Shown in pieces: positions 26,501 to 38,385 of a stretch of DNA of 64,000 bases. Each line of letters starts with the position of its first letter. Positions within the stretch are counted from its first letter, which is position 1. The notes beneath the pieces are model-generated. The model was given only the letters and a program-made list of their open reading frames with translations. It made no database searches and had not been told where the DNA came from. Source of the stretch: Prinia subflava (lineage: Eukaryota; Chordata; Aves; Passeriformes; Cisticolidae); NCBI RefSeq assembly GCF_021018805.1, contig NC_086266.1, positions 3,534,001 through 3,598,000 on the forward strand, in the 5' to 3' direction. The translations under genes were made by a program, and so were the position numbers.

Positions 26501-27063
26501 TCACTCTCACAGGCCTGCGAGCATTTTGTATGTACATGGAAAGTGGTGTCTCTGCTTTGTATCCACAGTTGTGTGCATTCACCAATCCACTGAACAAGGA
26601 GTGGAAGTGAAATTAAGATTTCACAGGGATATTCAGAATAACGTGTGTGAAATTGTAAGCAGGAGAATGATGAACACTTAGGTAATTACAGACACACTGG
26701 GAATGTATAAATGCCTTGCCATCACTTCTATTTATTTTTCTAGTGCGTAGTTCTGTTGGAAAATGTTGATTAATCAATGTGAAAGAGACTCACTATTTTT
26801 AGTGGGGCAACTTTTGTTTTTATCTAAAGCAGGTGATTCATTCTTGAATATGCCTTTAGATTGCTGCTTTCGTTTTGTAGATTTTTTTTTCTTATTTTTA
26901 TTTTTTTCCTTGCTTCAACAGAAATATGACTTCCCAAATAGCGTCTACCAATTCATTTGTTTTGGTATTTATTAAAATATATCAAATGCATCCCAGCATT
27001 TTTCAGACTTTCTTCATTAACAAAGACTGGGCTGAGGTTCTATGTCTGATCAAAATTAATAGT
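23600..27063. other. Unique DNA, no gene seen
   Basis: No recognised gene. An 18-base T run lies at 24427-24444. A GC-richer patch at about 25380-25690 holds overlapping frames of 98 and 105 codons on opposite strands, with no domain or splice signals that I can support. Confidence 0.6.
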
Positions 27064-27180
27064 TGGTTTTTTGGGTTTTATTTGTTTGCTTTTTCTTTTT
27101 TTTTCTTTCTTTTTTGGTGGGTTATTTTGGTTTTTTCTTTAAAAAAAAAAACCAAAAAAACCAAAAAACGACCCCCAAAA
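27064..27180. repeat. Strand-switching G/T to A/C tract with near-perfect inverted repeat
   Basis: A G/T-rich tract (27064-27140) turns abruptly into an A/C-rich tract (27141-27180). The facing parts, about 27119-27140 and 27141-27162, are complementary with only a few mismatches and essentially no loop, so they could fold into a hairpin of about 21 bp. This differs from the other G/T tracts in the window, which keep one strand bias. It may reflect an inverted duplication during replication slippage. Confidence 0.7.
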
Positions 27181-30100
27181 CTTGACTACTATTGCAACAG
27201 TTTTTATATTCTGAAGTGATGACCCCAAGACATTTGAAGTCCTTGAAACATTTTTGCAGTTATTATGGTGTACTCAGCAGAGGAAGCCTCTTTTGCTACT
27301 GCCACAGGAACAAACAGTAACGACCTGAGTTATGAAATATGATTGTGATTTCCCCTCATCCTGCTTTTTTCTCTGAACTCTAGAGCTCGTGAGCTATTTC
27401 TGAGGCTGCACAGGAAAGTGAAAGGATTCTGGCAGAATGTAAATCATGAGATCATTAACATTTGAGCCCAATTTCTCTCCAGCAGTGTGGAATCATAGCA
27501 GGGATGACTGATGGCACTGGCGACCCACAAGATGGATACTGTGGGTCCTTCCCCCATATTTCCTCATTTTCTTTCCCCTTTTGCTAATCCTGGTTTTAGA
27601 TAACATCACTCAATCAATTTCAGGTCTGCAGCTGTATTCTTCCAATATCAGATATTATATCAGATATATCTCTGGGTAGATAGATGTTCTGCTTCACTGC
27701 TTTTTGTGCCTGTCTTCTTTATTTTGTTTATGCCCCATTATAATACAGGGCAGAAATATTTACATTAGTATAATTGATTTAATCTTTGGAAAGTTAGGGT
27801 GTTTTGTTTTTTTTCCTTGCTCCTTTGATATAAAATATCTCCTCAGCATTTAAACAAAAATTAATATCTATCTGCATTATTTGGAAAATTAATGAGGAGA
27901 ATTGTATGGTTTTGTTCCCCTTCCTTTTAGGGGTCTCATGTGGCATGAAAAAAATACATTCAACTGTAAAGTGCTTTAAACACTTTTTTGTTTTCAAGGG
28001 AAGCAGAAGGGAATTAAGGATATGGGACGTTGCCTTCTCACATCTTTCTTCTATGTCTATCCAATTCTTAAAAAATTAAATCAAAACAAAACACAATTTT
28101 TAAGAATTTTTTTAATTGGAAACATAATTTGGAAATAAAATAATGGCTTAATATTGATGTAGAATGTTCTAGCAGTGAGTTAATATTAATTAATTAGAAG
28201 AAATAATTTATCTATTTGTGTTTTTGTACTACCACTTAGTAGTTAAGATTCCTTGGTCCTATTGAATGTTGCTTCAAGAATGTTTCAAGAACAAAAGAAT
28301 GTTTGCAATATTATGAGAAGAGTATGCAGATAGGTATCTCTGTCCTGCAGCTTTCAGGGAGCATGTATGGAACTTTTAATTTAATCTCCAGTGGTTTTGT
28401 TTGACAGAGGAAAAATTGTTAATGTGGCTGTGGTGCCTTAAGGACGGCACTGCTGATTCCCAAGTCTACCCTGACTTCACAAACAAAATCCTGCACTAAT
28501 TCCAGATGCCATGTGCTGTAAAAGAAATAAAACACTGCAAAACTGCAGGGATTTCTTGATGAATTTGACTTTCTGGAATTTCAGTCCCACTTCATTCAAC
28601 AAAGCAGTTTCCAGAAGCTGAATTCTCACATCAGAATGTTCTGTGGGACCAACACTCTCTGTCAAAGCTGCTGCATTGAGGGTGGGCAGGGGCAGTCTCA
28701 CAGGAGCTGGAGTTTCCTTTTGGATTGGCTCCCTGCGTTTGTTTTTCTGCGAGTGCAGTTGAATCTGATTTTTTTAGCCAGAACACGAGTGAGTGTTGAC
28801 ATCAGGATCCTGCTGAGACAATGCAGCCTGCTTGGGAGACAGCAGTATTAAAAATATTAAAACCAACAACAACAAAACCTTTCTTACAGCATTCCTCTTC
28901 CTTGTTTTGTTTAGGAAGCCAGTGCCTGGATTTATTTATCAAGACAGTATTCATTATTCTCCAGGGGATGGCAGGCTGCTGTCTCACCCTCTCAGCTGGG
29001 TCCAGCTCACAGCACGCTGTCACACTGGGCTGTGCTGGCAGCTTTGCCAGGGTGGGCAGCAGGAGCAGGGCAGCCTTTTTTGTGCTCACAGAAGAAAGCA
29101 GAGTTTTTCATTTCATTAATGAACCATTCTGTGCCTTTGCTCCTTTCTCCAGCTTGAAATTTACAGGTACGGTTTGGGGAAAATAAATTATTAATAAATG
29201 CAAATGAAATCCCAAGTACCGTTGTTATGGCAGAAATATATTACAGATGTCTTGCAGGCCACTAGAGGCTTCAACTAAAGAAAGAATATTACTGAAATTT
29301 ATCATCAAATATAAATACACAGGCCTCAAGATGAGCCCTTTCCTATCTAGGTTTAGTTTTCCAGGGTATTTGCCTATTCTAGTCCATATTAAGCTGACTT
29401 TATAGACTGGAAAGTGGTTAATTGCTAATTCCCCAGATGGATTTAGTTCAAACTATTTTACCCATGTTTGTTTGGAATTGTGAATTTTACAGGCATCCCT
29501 ACCTGACGTGTAATCAATTTAAATTTCTTCAACCTTAAAAACACAGAGCTTTTACCTAGCATGTGCTGGCTTTTTTTCCTTCCTTCCACTTTTAATTTGT
29601 GCCTCCCTCTCTGTCCTCTCCACCTTAAGCAGCATCCGAGGAGCTCTCAGCATCACACCAGCAGGAGGCTCCCTGCAGTCCCAAGCATCTGTGCTGGGAT
29701 TTGACCCAAGGGGCTGAATTTTGTCAACCAGAGAGGTGAACATAAGAACTGAGAATTCAGCTAGGACTGTTGTCATGTTTTTTGGGTTTTTTTCCACAGG
29801 TCTGTAGCTGCCAGCACACCCAAAAAAGCATCAGAGGCTCTTTAGAGTTTTCTGCAGTGATTATCTGAAAACATCTGATTCCTGCCTGGGTGGTGGTGTT
29901 TGAAGGCTGTGAGCAGCACAGGATATTGCACTCAGTAACACAGGATACAGAGAGACTTTCAATATCTTTATTTGGTTTTTAGGAAGGTTTTTGTTAGTGC
30001 TGTGATCACCAGCCCTAAGAGCTGATCTGGTATTGGGTATTTCCTAGCATGCTGTGGTTTCATTATCAAAAAGATAAAGTAACAAGGTCTGGTAACCTGG

Positions 30101-31747
30101 TGACATTTATAAATGATTCTACTCAAGAAGGATGCAAGAAAATAAAATGTGGATTCTTCAAAACCTAATGATAGCTTAAAAAGAACCTCCCAACTCCTTC
30201 CCAAAGGTTTCCTTAGATTTTGCACACATCCAGCTCTGTATAATGCCTGCACTTAACCTGGTTTACAGCCACAATGTGCAGGACATGCACAAAATAAATT
30301 ATATTCTAATAGCAATTTGTTATGTTTTGAAAATACATATTTTATTGGGTTTTTTTTTTTCCTTTCTTTTTATCTATCTAACCATAACCACTAAATTTTA
30401 ATATCCAAGGCATGGTGCTCAGGTGCTGTCACTCAGCATGACTGCCTTGCCTTTGCTTCTCCCAATTTAAGCCAGCTGAGATCGTATTTTTTACAGCCTT
30501 CTTTTAAAAGTGATAACAAAACATTTCCTTTGTGTTACCTTGAAAGGTTGTAGCACATTTTATTTTTTTCTGAAAGTGTTTGTGATGGAGCACACGTCAC
30601 CCAAAGCTAATTATATCTCCAGTTTGGGTTTTGGAGATGGTGCTATAGATCATACTGGGGAAAGATTTTAAAACTGCCTGTGAGAGTCAGGAGCCTGATT
30701 TCCACTTCAAATTGACACCAGACATTTGGTTTCACCTGACATAACAACAGTGCAATGCTGTTTTGAAAATCTGCTCTGCACTCACGTTCCAGCTCTCCTT
30801 TAAGGTCTCAGCAGGAATTTTGTGGAGCAGCCAAAGGACCACACTTCCTTGGTGAACCCCAAATCTGTAACAAACCTATGGCTGATACCCCACACACGCT
30901 TAGGATCTCCCATTGTCTTATTTTTGGTTTTTTTTCCCAAAGAAAGAGTGGAGAATCTTGTGATTCATTTCTCTTTTTAGGATTTCACAGAGCCGTGGGA
31001 GCTCTGGAAGTGAACCCAGACAAGGAGAGGTCGTGGCTGGAGGAGTGAGCACACACAGGGCTGAGTTTCTCAGCAGATGGCACTGCTCAAACAGACAGGG
31101 CTGTCTGCCTGCATCCAGGGCAAATGGGATGATTTGGGCATCCTCTGGACACTGAGGAGAGGGAGAAAAAGATTCCTTCAGGCTGAGGAGGAAAAAAAGC
31201 ATCAATTCCCAGCTCCTGACTCGGTGTTCTGTCCAGAAAGGTGGAAGATAATCACAGGTATTGCCACTGATTCCAGAGAGGAACAGGACTGACCCTTCTG
31301 CTCCTTAAACAAAACAAGCAAACAAGGAGCAGTTTTAAAAAGATGATTATTGTGAAGAGAGGATTTTGGAGTCAGGGTCCTGAGCAATGCCCAGCAGCCC
31401 AAGCAGCTGTCATGTTTTAGAGAGAGGATTTATCTATATATCTTTTATCTATATATATGTGGTTGAAAAATCCACAGTTTCTAGATCCAGACTGTGGATT
31501 TGGATTTTATCTCAGCAGGAAATGTTCTAAAATGTGAGGTATTGCACCACCTGATTACAGGCAGTTCTCCTTCATGTATCTGGTCTGCATTATTTCCTTG
31601 CATTGGAAAAAATGCCAACTTTTTCAGTAGTTATTTATCAAGTCAATTAAGCAAAGCTTCCAGCCTAAACTGCCATGAAACATAAAGAAAAGTTTTTCCA
31701 GTTGGCTAAAAAGACCTTTTGATTTAGGGCAGAGATAGCTGCCTTTA
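27181..31747. other. Unique DNA, no gene seen
   Basis: No recognised exon or transposon. GC-richer patches at about 28940-29070 and 30980-31290 contain overlapping frames (for example 28821-29186 plus, 121 codons). The second patch ends in a donor-like CACAG/GTATTG near 31257, but nothing identifies a reading frame. Confidence 0.55.
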
Positions 31748-31782
31748 TTTTTTTTTTTTTTCCTTTTTTTTTTTTTTTTTTT
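31748..31782. repeat. T-rich homopolymer tract
   Basis: Two T runs (14 and about 19 bases) are separated by CC. This is low complexity with no recognised element attached. Confidence 0.85.
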
Positions 31783-34700
31783 AGGGGTAGAAATTATTTT
31801 AGCCAAGAGTCTAGTCCTCAAAAGTTAAATTATTCCTCATCTGAGAGTAATTTGGATTAGACTTTCAGATCAATTATGAAGGGCCATATTGAGCCACACC
31901 TCTTTTTTTTCTTTTTCCTGATTTTTTCATCCTGGATCATAAACAAAAACGCTGCATATAAAATTGCCTATTTGATTTCTGACATGCCCCAAGTAGATCA
32001 GATTCACCAAGGTCTTATTCTATCTAATCTGACAAGAGTCCAGACTGCTTTATGCATAATAAATAAAGGCATTTGTGATATAACACAACCTGTGTTTGCA
32101 TGCCCTGTGCTGCTTTTCTGGGACACGTGGAATGTTGATGGCTTTTGGACTTTTACATTGTTTTGGATTTCTTTTCCCTGAGATAATTGTGCTCAGGTGG
32201 CTGAAGAAAAATACAATTATCTGACATGACAAGCAGCAGCTAGCTTGAATCCGAAATGAAATGTCAGTCAAAATAAATGACAATGTTATGGAGATATAGC
32301 ACCCTCATTATGACTAAGGCTTGAACTGAATTTTCGTTAGGCAATGATGATGAGGGATACAAGACTTTTAGAACTTAAAAGGGAACTTTTATAACCCTGG
32401 TAGTCAGATATGAGGGCAAAAGCCTCTTGCAGGTAGTGAGGGTGATCCCTCAGATGCTACCAGGGTGAAGGAAACACAAGGGCCTAATGAAATTTGCTGA
32501 TTTTATTTAGATCAAAGATAATATTTGATGTAGTATTGTCCTTATTCTTGTAATTCTTATTCTTCTGGATGTGATACAATGCTTGTGCAGCAGCCACACA
32601 ATGTTATACATGTGTGTGATGTGTTAGAACCTTGTTTAAATGTTTGGTGTTGTGAAGGATTTTTCTGTTGGTTCTGACACAAGAGATACTTAGAGCAATT
32701 TTTTTCACCATTTGAACTTGCAATATTTTCACTATTACCATTCTCACAGCAACCTTTCAGTGTTAAATATAGCACCATGAATGTACAGAACTTTTTTCTA
32801 ATATTTTCAGTGACTGATGAGCTCTCTGGTGTGGGCTGGAAGTGATGCCAGACAAGGTCTTTGTGTATTTGCCATCATAAGGTGCTCAAAGACTGCAGAA
32901 GATGAAAGGTAATCAAGGTGGAGAAATGAAATTAATAAGCTGCTAACTGACAAAAGATCTTTTTGGTTTCAGCTGTCCAGTGCAATTTGTTTTAGGGAAT
33001 AGGTTTTTGATTTGTACTGTGGGATCACAACCTGTGTACTACCCTAAAAAAATCTTAATGGAAAATTCAGTTTTTCAGCCTGGAGCCTCTTTGGAATTAC
33101 CAGCTGCATGTGCTTTGGAGCCAAACATTTCAAAGACTTTCTCCCCCTTAACTTAGCATTAATTGCCACATTTGCTGGCCACAGCCACTCTCTTCTTTTT
33201 ATTTTTAATTTTTTTTATTTTCCCTCAATACCCAAAACAGCACAGCTGAAAGATGCATGCAAATTTTCACATGCCACCCATTCAGGAGAGATTCCAGCTG
33301 CTTTTGTCACCATTAGCAGGGGTGATGACATTTTTTGGAGGTGTGCCCTGAGGTCAGGCCCATTTGGACCCATTATTGAGGTTTAAGGATTGCACAGCCT
33401 CGTTCCCTTCTCAGACTCCCCTGCCACATATTTTCCATCTGGCCTGGTGGAAGCTGCCTCCCAACAGTTCTCTCAACTATGCCAAATTTCTGTTCCCATG
33501 GAAACTGTTTTAAGAGTGCTTTAAAATTTGAGAGGTGTATCATTTGCTATCTGGAATGGGTCATATTTCCATTTTCTTCGGTCTTTACGTTTTCTTTCTT
33601 TTTATTACTGGTTACTGTTGCCACTTGTCCTGAACAAGAGGAAAGTCGTGAGTTTTGGACACCAGTCTTGTATCTCAATTTCTGCATTTTATGTTGTGAA
33701 GAACGACCCTTAAAGGGTTTACAGGTTTTTTTATTGCATATTTGAAGACACAGCAAGGAAATTTCATGCATTAATAGAAGGTAGAAGAGCAACAACTTCA
33801 AAAATGTGTAGTTTTACGTTCTTTAAAGTGAATTTTGGAAACCATTAAAAAATGCTTTTACCATCCATGATTAGATAGGCTTATTAAATATGAAAGGAAA
33901 TTTTGTGATGGCATCTCGAAGTCAGGGCAGTGTCTGTGCATGAACAGGCCCATTTCACAAAAAGATTTTCAAAGCTGTTCAGCTCTGAAAATTCTTACCT
34001 ACCAATTCCATGGAAGAAATAAATCTTTGTTTTCCATTTGCAGCAAAGCAATCTGTTACAATTGTTAAATATTCTCCAGAAAGAGATTAAATGCCACAGC
34101 AGCTGAGGTCCCCTCAACCATTGCACTACACCCATGCTTTACTTAATAATCCCATCCCAAATTCCTCTCACGTAGCCACAGGCTTGGGACCAAAGAGTGG
34201 AGAAAAACACACAAATTTCAAAGATGTTCACTCCTGAAGAGAGCAAAGGTGCTGAACACTTCTGCCCTTACATGTTCCATAAGATGTTATTTGTAGTATG
34301 CCATAAAAATGTCTTGTGTCTTCCACAGCCTGTTGACACCTCTTCTGTGAATTATTTACATATTTGCAGGGCTCAGAGAATGTTCTGTGAGGATTAGGAG
34401 GGCAAGGGGAACCTGTCATGGCAGTGTCTCTGTTTGGGCTTATTATTAAAAGGATTTAAGATGCGATATATCTCCTAACAAACATAAAAAATGCTGCTCA
34501 CTGCTAGGTTTGCTCAATGTGCTTAGTGGGCAGAATACTAATTTTTAGACCACTGTTGTTTCCAGAAGCTTGGTTCTTCCCATGGAAGTCTTTCAGAACA
34601 GCACTTAATCAAGGAGTTGAATTAGAGCCCAATTAAAAGGTGCTATGGGGCTTATGTATGTGCTTAACTCTTTTCCTGAGCAGTGATGAAATCAGGAATC

Positions 34701-34862
34701 ATAAAGCTTTTTTGCTAAAGCTCCGATTGTTTGAGCAATCTGTTCTATGTACTGCTTTTCATTAAGGATGCAACATGGGAAATCAGAGGTGTATTGGCTT
34801 TGTAAAGCTTTCAAAAGCTGATTTACTTTTTGCTTTAGCTAGGAAAAAGACAAAATAAAAGG
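31783..34862. other. Unique DNA, no gene seen
   Basis: No recognised gene or transposon. Open frames reach 101 codons (31876-32181, plus strand) without a domain. Confidence 0.6.
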
Positions 34863-35010
34863 CTTTTTTTTGTTAAGGTTTTGGAGGGGGGTTTTTTGTT
34901 TGGTTTTTTTCTGGGTTTGTTTGTTGTTTGGTTTTTGGAGGGTTTTTTGGTTTTTGGGTTTTGGGTTTTTTTGGTTTAGTTTTTGGGGTTTTTTTTTTTG
35001 TTTTTTTTTC
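34863..35010 (+). repeat. Long G/T-rich tract with G runs
   Basis: The largest tract of this kind, about 148 bases. T runs alternate with GG to GGGGGG groups, including at least six separate runs of three or more G on the plus strand (around 34885, 34913, 34939, 34957, 34963 and 34985). Several are close enough for an intramolecular G-quadruplex to be conceivable, though loops would be long and T-rich. Confidence 0.85.
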
Positions 35011-38000
35011 AGTAACATCTTTTAATAAGAGCTGAGGTTCTTCCTTTCCTTCCTTCTGATATGGTTTCTTTTACAGTCAAATTTCTGCTCTCCTCTGTTC
35101 TGTTCTTCTGCCATAAAAAGGCTGAGAAACCTGCCCATTGTAAACCTCATTTTATGGAGAGATCCAGAGACCAGCCTGGCTGTAGTTACATTTCCCCTCA
35201 AGCCAGTTGTGTTTAAGTCCCTCTTCTAAAAGATCAGAATTTAAATCTGCTTTACCCTCGGCTCTTTCTTGACAGTCCTAGCCCTGAAATAAATAAAAAT
35301 GGAGAGATATTCTATTGTTTAGCATGGGGTACCAGTAGAAAGGTAGAAGACAGTGAAGATGTAAGCTCAAAATGGAGTTTGCATACTGAAGCAGAGACTC
35401 TCTCATCTCAAACAAAAATAAGTTGTACCAGAATTTCTCAAGTCTTCAAACTGGTGCATCAAACTAAAGGTCAAAAACTGCTATTTAATCTGTTAGGAAC
35501 TCAGGGTCCGATACAAATCTGAAGGGCAACACAATACATATCATTATTAAGCTTTAAAAAATCTGCGTAAACAGAGAAAAATAATGATTCCAACAACACC
35601 TGAGTAAAATCAGGGGTTTGCATGCCCACCACAAAATGTTTAGAACACATAAATCTGAGAAAAAGGTAAAATCAAACATTTTTCACCACATTTGGAAACA
35701 GAGAGCAAAATTATGTGAACTGTTTATTGGACAAATGCTTTAAATCTCTTGAAAAAAAAAAAAAGCCACTAACTTCATGGAACTTTAAATATCTCTAATT
35801 AACAGAATGAGACAGGAACTCTTAAATAACAGGTGCAAACAATTAAGTAATCACTCAGGCTGTTGTGAAAGATTGGATTTAAATAAGATCCAGCGTGGCT
35901 CTTTGCAGTTTTGTTGGGGAAAAGAACAAGAAATAGATGGATCCTTAGAAATGCAATATATGCCCTTTTTAACTGGCATAGGGGAATATGTGAACAGCAT
36001 TTATCACAAGGAATGGGTGAGGAATTTGGGGTCCAAGGGGATGCTCAGATTGCACTCCTGCCTCTTTTCCCACCATGCCTCAGAGACATTTCAAGCATGT
36101 CCTATGTGCCTGTTCAGGTTTGGAAGGAATAACTAAAAAAAATTAATAATTTCTCAATACAAGCACAGGAAGAACAAGTGTGGGAAGAAAAGTGCATTTG
36201 GTGAAGGCCAGCCATGAGTCAGGATTTGTGACACAGCCTGGTGGGCACTGCCAGGGGGTCCCAACTCTGAGCTGCTCGTGTGGGAAGTGCCAGGAGCAGC
36301 ATCTAAATGGAAAAAGTTAATTTATGGGCTTGCTACAAGGCAAAACCCCACCGTGCTGCCTCTGAAAAGGACTGGAAACATTTCATTCTAAATTTCATAT
36401 GAGAATAGTGGAGAAATTCTTGGTGATATACAAGGGCATAGGGAGATCACCCAAGTGTGAAAATTAAATTAGGAATAAAAGCTGGGGGAAGGAGGAATAG
36501 TTCCAGCTAAGGTTAAGCTAGAAAAAATTCTGTAGAGTAAAATGAGAGAATGTATTGTTATCACTATGACTTGGTTGGGTACATTGGTGGGGGAGAGAAA
36601 AAACAAAACTGCAGCACATTATCAGTAAAAAACCTCTTTCTTTTTGTAATATTGGCTGAAGGAATTTTGTGTACAACATTGAAACCTGCAGTTTACTTGG
36701 GTCTATAAAAATATATATATTCAAAGAAAAGAGCTGTGCAAAACTCTAAGGTGCTTCTGAATTCCCTCTACCTTCCATTTCAGCACAAGGAATTTCAAGG
36801 ACGCTGAGTTCTGATGAGTTTGGAGATTGCATGAACATAAAATTGCATGCAAAACCAATTTGACTACTGAGTCTCACCTGGATTACTTTCAGAACCTTAT
36901 GAAATGGCAAATTTAGCATGTTTTGACAGCCAGGGTCGTAAAATGAGCAAGATTTAATTGTAACTGGATATTAGGTTGAAATTCCTGTAAAATCAAGCCT
37001 GAATGGGAGGAGTCTTTATGTGGTTTCAGATATTATTGCCCACATGGAGTGTTTTTATTACTGATGTCAGAATACTTTAGGACACTTCATGTTTTCAAAT
37101 GAGATCAATAGACAGAACATAGTGGCACAGTCTAGGAATGGTTCTTTCAAAATAAATGTCCTGATTCCTATTGTTTTAGCTGAAGGATGGAGTGACACTA
37201 AATTCAGATATTCCTCTATTCTGTGGTATTTTGAAGCCTGGGAAGAGGTGGAAGAGAATAAGTGGAGGCAGTGGTGAGTTTTTAGCTTTGCTTTCTTGCT
37301 GTTTAGTGGCCATGACTTCAAAGGTGTTGTTCTAGAAGATATTTGTATTTTCAAATAAGAGAGGCTGTGTCTGCCCTGACATCCTTGCCACTGAATGAAA
37401 GTCAGTTATACAACACCTTTTTATAAGCCTTTAAAGGAAAAAAAAATCCCTCTCAGAAATATAACTGAGAGTTTGATTTATACATCAGATAGCAAAAAAA
37501 AATTAACCTTTCAGTGTCTTTATTCTGCCCCAAGCTGTGTTTGATTTAATTGATTGCCTCATTGTGTGTTCTGTGAGTAGCTGGCAGCCTCTTGCTCCTG
37601 CATAAAGCTGAAGGAAAGAATTTAAGCCTGCATTTGTCAGACAAGCCTACCTGTGCTTGTTTGAGCCTCTTGTGTACAGCTCACATCAGCTAAGATAATC
37701 TCTCTAATGGGATGGAAATTACTTCACCTGACAAAATCTGCTTTTGGCAAGGTTACCAGAATGAAAAGTGACTCTGAAAATATGAATAGGAGCTGAAGCC
37801 ATATGTCTCCAAATAGTTGAAGGAACCCACACTGTAAAGAGGGGCCAGGAAGGTGAAACCAGGCAATTTTAGGGGCAATTTTAGGTCACACTGTGCTGAT
37901 TTCAGGGGTATCCTCATAGCAAAATGTTCAGCTGGAGGCAGCCCCTGCCTGATCTGCAGGATTGTGTGGGGCTCTCTGATGCAGCAGCACCAGCAGAGCT

Positions 38001-38296
38001 GCTCAAAGCCAGGGCCACTGTGGAAAGCTGTCTCTGCCTGTTCTTATAAAAACAGCTTGTGAATTCTGGTTGGTCCCACAAATAAAGAAAAAAAAAAAAA
38101 GAAATGGAAAGAACAAGAATAAAAATGGCTTAATGCTTCGCACTTAAAAACACAAAATTATATCTAAATGCCAAGTACATCCCTATTGAAATGCAAATAT
38201 TAGACCTGGGCAAAATGAGGAACCTTCTGCTTTCTCCAAGGACTGCACAGATCACTTCAGTCCATAAAGCTGGCTGGGAAAGCTTTGATAATACCA
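35011..38296. other. Unique DNA, no gene seen
   Basis: No recognised exon or transposon. The 109-codon frame at 35807-36136 (plus) has no familiar domain. A 20-base element (ggcaattttagg) is repeated in tandem near 37861-37886. Confidence 0.6.
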
Positions 38297-38385
38297 GGAA
38301 TCATGGAATTAAAGACTAGCTTTGGTTGGAAGGGACCTTTAAATGTCATCTAGAGTGACTCCTCTGTGATGAACACAGGATGGTA
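38297..38385 (-). mobile_element. CR1 LINE, 3'-end remnant
   Basis: The plus strand reads GAATCATGGAAT, then GGTTGGAAGGGACCT (38325-38339), then TCATCTAG (38346-38353). This is the well-known complement of the 3' end of avian CR1 retrotransposons, so the element lies on the minus strand with its 3' end at the left. It is severely 5'-truncated, as most CR1 copies are, and diverged from the usual consensus at several positions. It is one of the clearest marks of a bird genome here. The right boundary is uncertain because similarity fades after about 38365. Confidence 0.82.
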
